A DNA stretch of 64,000 nt, from NCBI RefSeq assembly GCF_963378075.1, contig NZ_OY726394.1:3472001-3536000 (forward strand), given 5' to 3'. This DNA comes from Mycolicibacter sp. MU0083 (GTDB lineage Bacteria; Actinomycetota; Actinomycetes; Mycobacteriales; Mycobacteriaceae). This document shows positions 38,343 through 47,053 of the stretch, piece after piece. How positions within the stretch are numbered: position 1 is the first letter of the stretch; each line of letters begins with the position of its first letter. A model generated the notes under the pieces. The model was given only the letters and a program-made list of their open reading frames with translations. It made no database searches and was not told where the DNA came from. Made by a program: the position numbers and the translations under genes.

Positions 38343-38668
38343 GGGTAGGGCTCCGAGACGCAGTCGATGACCGCGGCGCCCGAATCGGGAACCCGCGGCT
38401 GCTTCCAGGATTCGGCCGGGAAGGCCACCGTGATCATGGAGTACAGCAGGTGCATCAGGTTCAGCACGTCCTCGGGCAGATCGTCGAGGCTGAACTTGTC
38501 GCAGTAGGCCAGCGCCTCTTCGGCCCGGGCGGTGACGGCGTCGTAGAAGGCCTGCATCTCGGCCATGGAGCTGTTCAGCCGCTTGGCGTAGCGCTCCGGC
38601 TCCGAGCCCAGGCACCAGTCGTTGAACGGCTCGAGGTCGGCGAATTCCTTGGGCAGCATGGCGTTCAC
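38339..38668 (-). CDS. Small protein paired with the canonical Rieske oxygenase
   Basis: The 109-residue protein is the paralogue of the one at 34228-34563. Conserved positions are LEPF, WCL, E-x-ER, FYDA, EEA-x2-YCDK, LDDLPED and LNLMHLLYS. I recognise no known domain. The GTG start overlaps the stop of the Rieske gene (GTGA); the same arrangement and the alignment with its paralogue support this start over the ATG at 38659. Its stop overlaps the amidohydrolase start. Constant pairing with the oxygenase gene suggests a physical partner. Confidence 0.75.
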   Translation of the reverse strand: MNAMLPKEFADLEPFNDWCLGSEPERYAKRLNSSMAEMQAFYDAVTARAEEALAYCDKFSLDDLPEDVLNLMHLLYSMITVAFPAESWKQPRVPDSGAAVIDCVSEPYP

Positions 38669-39939
38669 CGTGCGGCCGCCCCGGCTTGAGTGCGCTCGTA
38701 TTCGTCGATCCATGCCGCGGTCTCTTTGTGGAAGTGCCGGATCAGCACCTCTTGGTCGTTGAGCAGGAACTTCTCCACCGCCCCGGTGCCGAGCATGGTG
38801 TGGGTGGCCTCCAGGGTGCTGGCGTCCTGCAGGCCGTATTCCTTGAAGGACACCGCCGCGAGTTCCTGGGCGACGCGCTCGCGGGGCGTCCGCGGCTCCG
38901 GGAAATACAGCGTGCCCTCGAACACGTGCGAGTCGTGCCCGGTGGGCCAGTAGTGGTAGGTCAGATACCAGCCCTGGCCCCAGAACAGGATGGTGAAGTT
39001 GGGGAAGATCTGGAACGAATCCAGGCCCCACGGATCGCATTTCGCGGGGTTGAGCCCCTCGGGCATCGGCCCGATGTCCGGTGGATCCCAGGGCCCGAAC
39101 AGTCCGCTCTGCAGGATCTCCTCGATGGGTTTGCGCATCTCCGACGGCATCTCCCAGGCCCGTACCCCCGAGGTGCTCACTAGTCGGTGCGGTCCCTCGA
39201 TCTGATAGTGCGGCGCCTCGAAACCGGCCTGTTCGGCCGCCACCCGAAACGCGGTGGGCGTCTGGTTCCCGTGCAGCACCGGCGCGTGGTAGAACTCCTG
39301 GAACGCGTCCAGGAACAGCTTCCAGTTGGAGTTGACCGACGATCGGTACTGCCACCGGGATGTCATCTGCCCGAACGGATATCCCTCCAGCGCGGTGACC
39401 ATGGGCCCGAGGAATTCGCGTAGCGACTGCTCCGGGGTGGCGGCGAAGTTGACGAAGATGAATCCTTCCCAGACCTCGCAGTGCACCTCGACCAGGCCGT
39501 AGCGGCTCTTGTCGAGGTCGAAGAACTCCTCCTCCTGCTGGACGTAGGTCAACGCGCCGTCCAGGTCGTAGCGCCAGGCGTGGTATTTGCAGGTGAACTG
39601 CCGACAGTTCCCGCTGGTCTCCTCCAGTGGCATGTCGTCCCACACCAGCTTGTTGCCGCGGTGCCGGCAGACGTTGTGGTAGGCCTTGACCTCGTCGGAT
39701 CCGTTGCGCACCAGGATGATCGAGGTGTTGACGACCTTGAGTTCCCGGGTGAAGTAGCTGCCCTTGCGGGGAATCTGTTCCACCCGGCCGACATTGAGCC
39801 AGGCACGCCGGAAGATCGCCGCGCGCTCCTTTTCGTAGACCTCCGGACTGACCGAATCGGTGTAGGAGACCGGTTCGGTGCCGAGTTCGGGATAGTGCTG
39901 GGTCCAACTGCCCTCAGCCGGCTTGGGGAAACGCGCCAC
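38665..39939 (-). CDS. Rieske non-heme iron oxygenase alpha subunit
   Basis: The 424-residue protein has a normal Rieske domain: CRH (Cys91, His93) and CKYH (Cys117, His120) bind the [2Fe-2S] cluster. The catalytic domain has NSNWKLFLDAFQEFYHAPVLH, giving Asp211 as electron bridge and iron ligands His218 and His223; the third ligand is probably the Asp in GLQDASTLE. Such enzymes hydroxylate aromatic or alicyclic substrates and need a reductase, which is not encoded in the island. I chose the GTG at 39939 because AGGAG lies five bases upstream; GTG 39957 is possible. It heads the first island operon. Confidence 0.93.
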   Translation of the reverse strand: MARFPKPAEGSWTQHYPELGTEPVSYTDSVSPEVYEKERAAIFRRAWLNVGRVEQIPRKGSYFTRELKVVNTSIILVRNGSDEVKAYHNVCRHRGNKLVWDDMPLEETSGNCRQFTCKYHAWRYDLDGALTYVQQEEEFFDLDKSRYGLVEVHCEVWEGFIFVNFAATPEQSLREFLGPMVTALEGYPFGQMTSRWQYRSSVNSNWKLFLDAFQEFYHAPVLHGNQTPTAFRVAAEQAGFEAPHYQIEGPHRLVSTSGVRAWEMPSEMRKPIEEILQSGLFGPWDPPDIGPMPEGLNPAKCDPWGLDSFQIFPNFTILFWGQGWYLTYHYWPTGHDSHVFEGTLYFPEPRTPRERVAQELAAVSFKEYGLQDASTLEATHTMLGTGAVEKFLLNDQEVLIRHFHKETAAWIDEYERTQAGAAAR

Positions 39940-39984
39940 GGCCACTCCTGTCCTCACGTCGGGTCACGAGTCGAGATGGCGCCG

Positions 39985-40023
39985 ACGCTATCGACACACC
40001 GCTTCAGTGTCAAGTAGTTGATA
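39985..40023 (-). promoter_or_regulatory. Promoter of the first island operon with MarR-type operator
   Basis: On the minus strand a consensus -35 TTGACA (40013-40008) and a -10 TAGCGT (39990-39985) are 17 bp apart. The 16-mer TATCAACTACTTGACA (minus strand, 40023-40008) covers the -35. It matches the operator-like site of the second island promoter at 14 of 16 positions, so binding would block RNA polymerase at both. Confidence 0.7.
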
Positions 40024-40072
40024 CTTAGCCGACGCGGCGAGCCGGTGCCGCGGATCGGAAGGCCGGATCCGG

Positions 40073-41590
40073 CTAGGACTGACTCAGCGCCGCGTCCTGG
40101 TCGCTCTCGGCCTTGCGGGCGGTGTTGCTCAGCATCTGTTCGACGACGTTCTTGCCCAGCGCACTGTCCTCGGGCAGCTCGATCGGGTACACCCCGTCGA
40201 AACAGGCGCAGCACAGCCGCGACCGGGGCTGCTCGGTGGCCGCGATCATGTCGTCCTGGCCGACATAGCCCAGGCTGTCGGCGCCGATGGTGCGCCGCAC
40301 CGCTTCGACCATCCCGGCTTCGTCCTCGACGGCATTGGCGATCAGCTCCGCCGGCGAGGCGAAGTCGATGCCGTAGAAGCAGGGCCACTTCACCGGCGGG
40401 GATGCGATGCGCACGTGCACCTCGACGGCGCCGGCCTCCCGCAGCATGCGCACCAGGGCGCGCTGGGTGTTGCCGCGCACGATCGAGTCGTCGACGACGA
40501 TGAGCCGCTTGCCGCGGATGATCTCCCGCAGCGGGTTGAGCTTGAGCCGGATCCCGAGCTGGCGAATGGTCTGCGACGGCTGGATGAACGTGCGTCCGAC
40601 GTAGGCGTTCTTGGTCAGCCCCTGCCCGTAGTCGATGCCGGACTCCTGCGCGTAGCCCACCGCCGCGGGAATCCCGGACTCGGGAACCCCGATGACCAGA
40701 TCGGCGTCGACGGCGTGCTCGCGGGCCAGCCGGCGTCCGATCTCCACCCGGGTGGCGTGTACCGAGCGGCCGCCGATGGTGGAATCGGGCCGGGCCAGGT
40801 AGACGTACTCGAAGACGCAGCCCTTGGGTCCGGGGTTGGCGAACCGGGTGGAACGCACTCCGTCGGCGTCGATCGCCAGCAGCTCGCCGGGCTCGATGTC
40901 GCGGACGAACGACGCGCCGACGATGTCCAGCGCCGCGGTCTCCGAAGCCACCACCCAGCCGCGGTCGAGCCGGCCCAGCGACAGCGGCCGCACCCCCCAG
41001 GGGTCGCGGGCCGCGTACAGGGTGTTCTCGTCCATGAAGGTCAGGCAGAACGCGCCGCGTGCCGTCGGCAGCAACTCCAGGGCGGCCTGCTCCAGCGAGC
41101 TGTCCGCCGAGCCGTGCGCCAGCAGGGCACCCAGAATGTCGGAATCGGTGGTCGCCACGCCCGGGCGGCGGGTGTCGATCAGGCCCAGTTCACGGGCCCG
41201 GCCGGCCAACTCCGCGGTGTTCACCAGGTTGCCGTTGTGCCCCAGCGCCACCCCGGTGCCCGCAGCGGTGTTGCGGAAGACCGGTTGGGCGTTCTCCCAG
41301 GTGGTGTCGCCGGTCGTGGAGTACCGGCAGTGCCCGACCGCCACGTGGCCCGCCATGGATGCCAGGGTCTGTTCGTCGAACACCTGGCTGACCAGACCGA
41401 GGTCCTTGAAGACCAGCACCTGCGAGCCGTCGCCGACTGCGATACCGGCGGCCTCCTGGCCACGGTGTTGCAGCGCATACAGGCCGTAATAAGTGAGCTT
41501 CGCTACTTCTTCGCCTGGAGCCCATACACCGAAGACACCGCATTCTTCACGGGGTGCATTCTCAAGGTCTACTACCTGCTGGTCCGGCAC
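40073..41590 (-). CDS. purF: Amidophosphoribosyltransferase PurF
   Basis: The 505-residue enzyme makes phosphoribosylamine from PRPP and glutamine, the committed step of purine synthesis. A short propeptide (about 15 residues, ending PREE) precedes the N-terminal nucleophile cysteine of CGVFGVWAPGE. The glutaminase part shows HNGNLVN and the transferase part the PRPP loop LIVVDDSIVRGNTQ. Cysteines in WPCFYGIDF and SRLCCACFDG likely hold a [4Fe-4S] cluster, as in B. subtilis PurF. The start is a GTG. The sterol-carrier-like gene ends 50 bp upstream, and the catabolic island starts downstream. Confidence 0.96.
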   Translation of the reverse strand: MPDQQVVDLENAPREECGVFGVWAPGEEVAKLTYYGLYALQHRGQEAAGIAVGDGSQVLVFKDLGLVSQVFDEQTLASMAGHVAVGHCRYSTTGDTTWENAQPVFRNTAAGTGVALGHNGNLVNTAELAGRARELGLIDTRRPGVATTDSDILGALLAHGSADSSLEQAALELLPTARGAFCLTFMDENTLYAARDPWGVRPLSLGRLDRGWVVASETAALDIVGASFVRDIEPGELLAIDADGVRSTRFANPGPKGCVFEYVYLARPDSTIGGRSVHATRVEIGRRLAREHAVDADLVIGVPESGIPAAVGYAQESGIDYGQGLTKNAYVGRTFIQPSQTIRQLGIRLKLNPLREIIRGKRLIVVDDSIVRGNTQRALVRMLREAGAVEVHVRIASPPVKWPCFYGIDFASPAELIANAVEDEAGMVEAVRRTIGADSLGYVGQDDMIAATEQPRSRLCCACFDGVYPIELPEDSALGKNVVEQMLSNTARKAESDQDAALSQS

Positions 41591-41640
41591 GTTTCAGCTG
41601 CTCCCGGGGGACGGCGCGAGTGACGGTGATCAGTCTACGG

Positions 41641-42039
41641 TCAACACGCGTCAAGTTTCACCAACGGCAGCCAATCGGCGATCTCCACCGCCCTGGTGCC
41701 GGACAGTCGCAGGGTGCCGGCGGCGGTCGCCCGGTCGGCGTCGAGCAGTCCGGCGGCCAGCCGCAGCCAACTGCGCGGGTCGGTCTCCACGACGTTGGGC
41801 GGGGTGCCACGGGTGTGGCGCGGTCCGGCGATGCACTGCACCGCGACGAACGGCGGCACCCGTACCTCGACGCTGGCGCCCGGAGCCAGCTCGGCCAGGG
41901 TGCGGGCGGTCAACCGGACCGCTGCGGCCACCTCGGCACGGTCCGGGGCGGGTGCGGTGTCGTCGCGCAGCCAGTCCGCGACGGCCAGGACGGCCGCACG
42001 GGTCTGCGCCGGATCGGGCTTCGGGCGCGCGGGGGCCAC
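41641..42039 (-). CDS. Sterol-carrier-like small protein (Rv0807 type)
   Basis: The 132-residue protein resembles Rv0807, which is assigned to a bacterial SCP-2-like family. It shows VRVPPFVAVQCIAGPRHTRGTPPNVVE and a C-terminal part with WLRLAAGLLD and LRLSGTRAVEIADWLPL. Its position immediately upstream of purF is conserved in mycobacteria. No ligand is known. The GTG start is four bases after the alpha/beta hydrolase stop on the same strand. Confidence 0.8.
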   Translation of the reverse strand: MAPARPKPDPAQTRAAVLAVADWLRDDTAPAPDRAEVAAAVRLTARTLAELAPGASVEVRVPPFVAVQCIAGPRHTRGTPPNVVETDPRSWLRLAAGLLDADRATAAGTLRLSGTRAVEIADWLPLVKLDAC

Positions 42040-42042
42040 GGC

Positions 42043-42885
42043 TCAGTCCAGCGGGTGGGCGGTGAACCACTCCAGCAGCAGCTCGGCCAGCCGATCCGGT
42101 TCCAGATCGGGGATCCAGTGCGGAACCCCCGGCAGCACCTCGAAGCGGTAGTCCGCGTCGACGTAGCGGCCGGTGTTGTTCGCGGCCTTGGGGCCCAGCG
42201 CGATGTCGTCGTCGCTCCACACATACATCGCCGGAACCGTGGTGCGCCGGGTCGCGATCCGCGGCTTGGACAACGGCAGCCCGCGGTACCAGTTCAGCGC
42301 CCCGGTCAGCGCGCCCGGCTCGGTCACCGCCCGCGCGTCCCGCTCGGCCTCGGCGGCGGGCAGTCCGCTGCGCTGCAGGGCGATCGCGGTCCAGCGACCG
42401 CTGCCGCGACCGAGCAGCCACTCCGGCAGCCGGGGCAGTTGGATGAAGCCCATGTACCACGACAGCAGGCCCTGACGGCTGGTCAGCAACGACTTGAGGA
42501 ACGCCGCGGGGTGCGGCACCGACACCGGGGACACCGAGGCCAGCCGTTGCGGCATCGCGCCCGCCACCGCCCACGCCACCACCGCGCCCCAGTCGTGTCC
42601 CACCAGGTGCACGCGTTGCGCGCCGGAGGCGTCGATCAACGCACCGATGTCGGCGACGAGTTCACTCAGCCGATAGTCGCGGCGGCGGGGTGGCCGCGCA
42701 CCCGGTGAATAGCCGCGTTGATCGGGCGCCAGGCATCGGTAACCGGCGGCGGTGAGCCGGTCGATGACGCCGTTCCAGCTGTCCCCGCGCTGCGGGAAGC
42801 CGTGCAGCAGGATCACCACGGGTCCGTCGGGCGGCCCGGCGTCGCGGACATCGAAGACCAGACCGTCACGACTGAAACGCTGCAT
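42043..42885 (-). CDS. Alpha/beta hydrolase, epoxide-hydrolase-like
   Basis: The 280-residue protein shows the oxyanion motif HGFPQRGDSW and the nucleophile elbow GHDWGA with Asp as nucleophile, the mark of epoxide hydrolases and haloalkane dehalogenases. The acid is probably in WSDDDIALG and the base in PGVPHWIPD. A cap region contains a tyrosine (LSWYMGF) that could activate the epoxide. ATG 42885 begins the natural N-terminus MQRFSRDGLVF; an in-frame GTG at 42903 would add six residues. It probably forms an operon with the Rv0807-like gene and purF. Confidence 0.85.
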   Translation of the reverse strand: MQRFSRDGLVFDVRDAGPPDGPVVILLHGFPQRGDSWNGVIDRLTAAGYRCLAPDQRGYSPGARPPRRRDYRLSELVADIGALIDASGAQRVHLVGHDWGAVVAWAVAGAMPQRLASVSPVSVPHPAAFLKSLLTSRQGLLSWYMGFIQLPRLPEWLLGRGSGRWTAIALQRSGLPAAEAERDARAVTEPGALTGALNWYRGLPLSKPRIATRRTTVPAMYVWSDDDIALGPKAANNTGRYVDADYRFEVLPGVPHWIPDLEPDRLAELLLEWFTAHPLD

Positions 42886-42954
42886 GGGGGAAGCATCCCC
42901 CACGCCCGGTCCGCCACGGCGCCGACCCCGCCTCGCGGCCCCCCGCGCCGCCGG

Positions 42955-44649
42955 CTACCGCCGCTGCAGGGCCGCCCGGATCCGTTCGGTGTCCGACGGG
43001 GTCCAGTCCGGCGGCGGCAGCACCGCCACCAGCCCGTCCAGGATGGTGCCGGAGTAGTTGTGGCCGTGCCCGGCCGGCATCTGCTCGCCCTGGAACAGGT
43101 CGGCGGTGACCTGGCAGAACGTCACCACCGGGTACCAGCGCATGGAGGCGGTGCGGTCGGCACCGGGCGCCTCGGTCAGCCAGTCCGGCCGGGCGAACAG
43201 CAGATCCGGCGACCACCAGACCACCGGGTCGGAGGCGTGCTGCAGGAACAGCACCCGGGTGCCCTCCCACTCCCGCGCGGCGATCTCGGCGATCTCGGCG
43301 GGGTCGGTGCCCTGGGCGAACCGGACGGTGCGGCCGTCGTCGTAGCGCGGCAGCACCGCCGGACTGCCCGGGTCGCGCCGCACCAGCAGGGCATGCCAGA
43401 GCGGGCTGGCGTGCGGCGGCCCCACCCACAGCACCGCTTCGAAGCCCATCGCCGCGACGTCGGGCAGGTATCCGAACGCGGCCTGGCCCGCCATCGATCC
43501 CAGGCTTTCGCCGTAGAGCATCAGCTTGGGCCGGTGCGCCGCGGGCAGGGTTCGCCAGCGGTCGGCGATGGTCTGCACCAGCAACCGGCCGGAGTCCATC
43601 GACTTGCGCTGGTCGGCCAGAAAGGAGATCCAGCTCGGCAGATAGGAGTACTGCACGCCGACGATCGCGGTGTCCCCGTTGTAGAGCATCTCCACGGCGT
43701 CCGCGGCCGCCGGGTCGATCCACCCGGTCCCGGTGGTGGGCACCACGACCAGCACCCGGCGCTCGAAGGCACGGGTGCGGTCCAACTCGTCGAGCAACAG
43801 TTGCATCCGGGCGCGGTCGTCGTCGGCGCTGTGCAGGCCGGCGTAGATCCGGATGGGTTCACGGGCGGGCCGGCCGTTGATGCGGGTGAGTTCGGCCGCG
43901 CCCGCTCCCCCGGCCACGAAGCTGCGGCCCTGACTGCCGAGGGTCTCCCACCGCGCCGGTGAGCCCGGGCTGCCGGACCGCTCGGGCTGCTGCGGCCGGC
44001 TCACCCCTGCGACGGTGCCGCGGTCCTCGGGCTGGAAGACCGCATTGGCGCCGGCGAAAAATCCGCGGATCAGCACGCCGTTGATCATGGTGATCAGGAC
44101 CGCGACGACGATCGACGTGCCGATGAACAGGGCGACCTCGCTGTGCAGATGCCACCGCCGGATCAGCAGCCGCGCCACGAGTCGGCTGGCATCGATGAGC
44201 ACCCGCGCCGCCGCGATCAGCGCGCCACAGACCCCGATCGCGACGCCCAGGGTGCGCAGGTAGCCCAACGTGCCGGGTCCTTGCATGCCCAGCAGGTCGG
44301 AGACCTGCCGCTGCCAGCCGGCCGCCGGGATCAGCATCAGCACGCAGCAGGCCGGGGCCGCGATGACCACCGTCGCCTTGAGGGCGAGCAGCACCCGCCG
44401 CGGCGGCGGCCACCAACTCGCGCCGCGCAGCACGAACCGATGCACCGCCGCACCGATCAGGACCCCCAGGGCGTAGCCGACCGCGGCGTTGATGCCGCCG
44501 ATCACCCCCTGGAACAGCCAGTCCCGCGGCAGCAGCGACGGCGTCAGCGACAGGCAGAAGAACAGCGCCCCGAAGGCCAGCCCGACGAACTCGAGCCGCA
44601 GCAGGCGCCAAGCCCACACCAGCAACGGATGCCCGGCCGGCGCCTGCAT
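42955..44649 (-). CDS. Membrane alpha/beta-hydrolase family protein (PF10081 type)
   Basis: The 564-residue protein has an N-terminal membrane domain with about five to six helices (residues 1-205, for example FVGLAFGALFFCLSLTPSLLP). An extracytoplasmic alpha/beta-hydrolase domain follows with the nucleophile motif YGESLGSMAG and the histidine in GHGHNYSG. It belongs to the actinobacterial family that includes Rv1069c. The substrate is unknown; lipid or cell-envelope esters are plausible given the location. It lies 9 bp downstream of purL on the same strand... its ATG at 44649 and the purL stop at 44659 are almost adjacent, so it is probably co-transcribed with purL. Confidence 0.85.
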   Translation of the reverse strand: MQAPAGHPLLVWAWRLLRLEFVGLAFGALFFCLSLTPSLLPRDWLFQGVIGGINAAVGYALGVLIGAAVHRFVLRGASWWPPPRRVLLALKATVVIAAPACCVLMLIPAAGWQRQVSDLLGMQGPGTLGYLRTLGVAIGVCGALIAAARVLIDASRLVARLLIRRWHLHSEVALFIGTSIVVAVLITMINGVLIRGFFAGANAVFQPEDRGTVAGVSRPQQPERSGSPGSPARWETLGSQGRSFVAGGAGAAELTRINGRPAREPIRIYAGLHSADDDRARMQLLLDELDRTRAFERRVLVVVPTTGTGWIDPAAADAVEMLYNGDTAIVGVQYSYLPSWISFLADQRKSMDSGRLLVQTIADRWRTLPAAHRPKLMLYGESLGSMAGQAAFGYLPDVAAMGFEAVLWVGPPHASPLWHALLVRRDPGSPAVLPRYDDGRTVRFAQGTDPAEIAEIAAREWEGTRVLFLQHASDPVVWWSPDLLFARPDWLTEAPGADRTASMRWYPVVTFCQVTADLFQGEQMPAGHGHNYSGTILDGLVAVLPPPDWTPSDTERIRAALQRR

Positions 44650-44658
44650 GACGCCGGG

Positions 44659-46953
44659 CTACCCGAACAGTCCCGGCAGCACCGCTTCGGACGTGCTGCG
44701 CAGTTCCGCCAGCGACACGCTGAACTGTCCCTGGACCTCGACCTCCTGGGAGGCCTGGTCCACCACGCCGACGCGGACGGCCGGCAACCCGCGGGCCTCG
44801 CACATCGAGCGGAACCGGCTCTCCTCGGTGCGCGGCACCGCGACCAGTACCCGGCCCGCCGACTCCGAGAACAGGAACACGAACGGGTCGGCGTCTTCGG
44901 GCAGCAGGATGCGGCAACCGGTTTCACCGGCGATCGACGATTCGACCACGGCCTGGATCAGGCCGCCCTCGCTCAGGTCGTGGGCCGCCGAGACCAGTCC
45001 GTCGCGCGATGCCGCGCTCAGCACCTCGGCGAGCAACTGCTCACGCGGCAGGTCGACCGCGGGCGGCAGCCCGCCCAGATGGTCGCCGGTCACCTGCGCC
45101 CAGATGGAGCCGTCGAACTCGTCGCGGGTGTCGCCGAGCAGCATCAGCGTCTCGCCCGGTTCGTCGCCGAACGCGGTGGGGATGCGCCGGGCGACGTCGT
45201 CGATGACGCCGAGCACCCCGACCACCGGGGTGGGGTGGATCGGGGTGGCACCGGTCTGGTTGTAGAAGCTCACGTTGCCGCCGGTGACCGGGATGCCCAG
45301 TTCCGCACAGCCGTCGGCCAGGCCGCGCACCGCCTCGGCGAACTGCCACATCACCCCGGGGTCTTCCGGGGACCCGAAGTTCAGGCAGTTGGTGACGGCG
45401 ACCGGGGTGGCACCGGTGACCGCGACGTTGCGGTACGCCTCGGCCAGCGCCAGTTGCGCTCCGGTGTAGGGGTCGAGCTTGGTGTAGCGGCCCGAGGCGT
45501 CGGTGGAGACGGCGATGCCCCGACCGGAGGCCTCGTCGATACGCAGCATGCCGCCGTCGGCGTGTTCGGCCAGCACCGTGTTGCCGCGCACGTAGCGGTC
45601 GTACTGCTCGGTGATGAAAGCCCGGCTGCACAGGTGCGGGCTGGACAGCAGCGCCAGCAGCGTCGCACGCAGTTCGTCGCCGGTGACCGGCCGCGGCAAC
45701 TTGGTGGAGCGGTCGGCGTTGAGTGCGTCCTGGGTGTCGGGGCGTGCCACCGGGCGCTGGTAGATCGGGCCCTCGTGTGCCACCGTGCGCGGCGGCACGT
45801 CGACGACGGTCTGCCCGTACCAGGTGATCTGCAGCCGGTCGCCGTCGGTGACCTCACCGATGACGGTGGCCAGCACGTCCCACTTGGCGCAGACCGCCAT
45901 GAAGGCGTCCACGTTCTCCGGGGCCACCACGGCGCACATGCGTTCCTGGGACTCGCTGGAGAGCACCTCGGCGGGGTTCATGTTCGCCGCGCGCAGCGGC
46001 ACCTGCTCCAGCCGGATCGCCATACCGCCGTCACCGGCGGACGCCAACTCGGAGGTGGCGCAGGACAATCCGGCACCGCCGAGGTCCTGGATACCGACCA
46101 CCAGCTTGGCGGCGTAGAGCTCGAGGCAGCACTCGATGAGCACCTTCTCGGTGAAGGGGTCACCGACCTGCACCGACGGGAGCTTCTTGCGGCCCGCACC
46201 GGATTCGTCTCCGCCGAAGGTGTCGCTGGCCAGCACCGACACCCCGCCGATGCCGTCCAGGCCGGTGCGCGCCCCGAACAGGATGATCTTGTTGCCGGCA
46301 CCGGAGGCGAACGCCAGGTGCAGGTCTTCCTTCTTCAGCACCCCGACACACAGCGCGTTCACCAACGGGTTGCCGGCGTAGCAGGGGTCGAAGACCGTCT
46401 CGCCGCCGATGTTGGGCAGCCCGAGGGAGTTGCCGTAGCCGCCGATGCCTCGCACCACTCCGTCGAGCACCCGGCGGGTGTCGGGAGCGTCGGCGGCGCC
46501 GAAGCGCAACTGGTCCATCACCGCGACCGGTCGGGCACCCATCGCCATGATGTCGCGCACGATGCCGCCCACTCCGGTGGCCGCACCCTGGTAGGGCTCG
46601 ACGTAGGAGGGATGGTTGTGCGACTCCACCTTGAAGGTGACCGCCCAGCCGTCGCCGATGTCGACCACGCCGGCGTTCTCCCCGATACCGGCCAGCATCG
46701 ATGCACGCATCTCGTCGGTGGTGGTCTCGCCGAAGTAGCGCAGGTGCACCTTGGAGGACTTGTAGGAGCAGTGCTCGCTCCACATCACCGAGTACATCGC
46801 CAGTTCGGCGTCGGTGGGGCGCCGACCGAGGATGTCGCGGATGCGCTGATACTCGTCGTCTTTGAGGCCCAGCTCAGCGAACGGCTGCGGATGGTCGGGG
46901 GTCGACGCGGCGTGCTCGACGGTATCGATGTGTTCAGGGGTCCCGGACGTCAC
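44659..46953 (-). CDS. purL: Phosphoribosylformylglycinamidine synthase II PurL
   Basis: The 764-residue synthetase subunit converts FGAR to FGAM using ammonia channelled from PurQ with PurS. Motifs are [61 protein letters not shown] and HDLSEGGL. This is the small bacterial form that needs PurQ and PurS, both present at 50.2-51.1 kb. The usual annotation would start at ATG 46959, but TAGACT ends seven bases before the GTG at 46953, so a leaderless start there is more likely. The difference is only two residues. Confidence 0.95.
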   Translation of the reverse strand: MTSGTPEHIDTVEHAASTPDHPQPFAELGLKDDEYQRIRDILGRRPTDAELAMYSVMWSEHCSYKSSKVHLRYFGETTTDEMRASMLAGIGENAGVVDIGDGWAVTFKVESHNHPSYVEPYQGAATGVGGIVRDIMAMGARPVAVMDQLRFGAADAPDTRRVLDGVVRGIGGYGNSLGLPNIGGETVFDPCYAGNPLVNALCVGVLKKEDLHLAFASGAGNKIILFGARTGLDGIGGVSVLASDTFGGDESGAGRKKLPSVQVGDPFTEKVLIECCLELYAAKLVVGIQDLGGAGLSCATSELASAGDGGMAIRLEQVPLRAANMNPAEVLSSESQERMCAVVAPENVDAFMAVCAKWDVLATVIGEVTDGDRLQITWYGQTVVDVPPRTVAHEGPIYQRPVARPDTQDALNADRSTKLPRPVTGDELRATLLALLSSPHLCSRAFITEQYDRYVRGNTVLAEHADGGMLRIDEASGRGIAVSTDASGRYTKLDPYTGAQLALAEAYRNVAVTGATPVAVTNCLNFGSPEDPGVMWQFAEAVRGLADGCAELGIPVTGGNVSFYNQTGATPIHPTPVVGVLGVIDDVARRIPTAFGDEPGETLMLLGDTRDEFDGSIWAQVTGDHLGGLPPAVDLPREQLLAEVLSAASRDGLVSAAHDLSEGGLIQAVVESSIAGETGCRILLPEDADPFVFLFSESAGRVLVAVPRTEESRFRSMCEARGLPAVRVGVVDQASQEVEVQGQFSVSLAELRSTSEAVLPGLFG

Positions 46954-46960
46954 GGCCATG

Positions 46961-46966
46961 AGTCTA
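46961..46966 (-). promoter_or_regulatory. -10 box of a leaderless purL transcript
   Basis: On the minus strand TAGACT ends seven bases before the GTG at 46953 and only one base before the ATG at 46959. This position favours the GTG as the true start. Confidence 0.5.
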
Positions 46967-47053
46967 ATTGGGCTGGTACGTCGGGCTGACTCAGACTGAA
47001 ATCGAACTCCGGGAAGTGGGCACCGGTGGCGCGCGGACGGACGGTCCGAGCGC

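Noticed and set aside
30445..40023. Mobile-element origin of the purF-purM island
   Set aside because: I found no transposase, integrase, tRNA gene or flanking direct repeat, and base composition looks like the neighbours, so transfer by an identified element cannot be claimed.
44143..46989. Very long open frame (948 codons) on the plus strand over purL
   Set aside because: It is exactly antisense to purL and the adjoining hydrolase, with a composition rich in Arg, Gly, His and Gln as expected from reading high-GC codons on the wrong strand.
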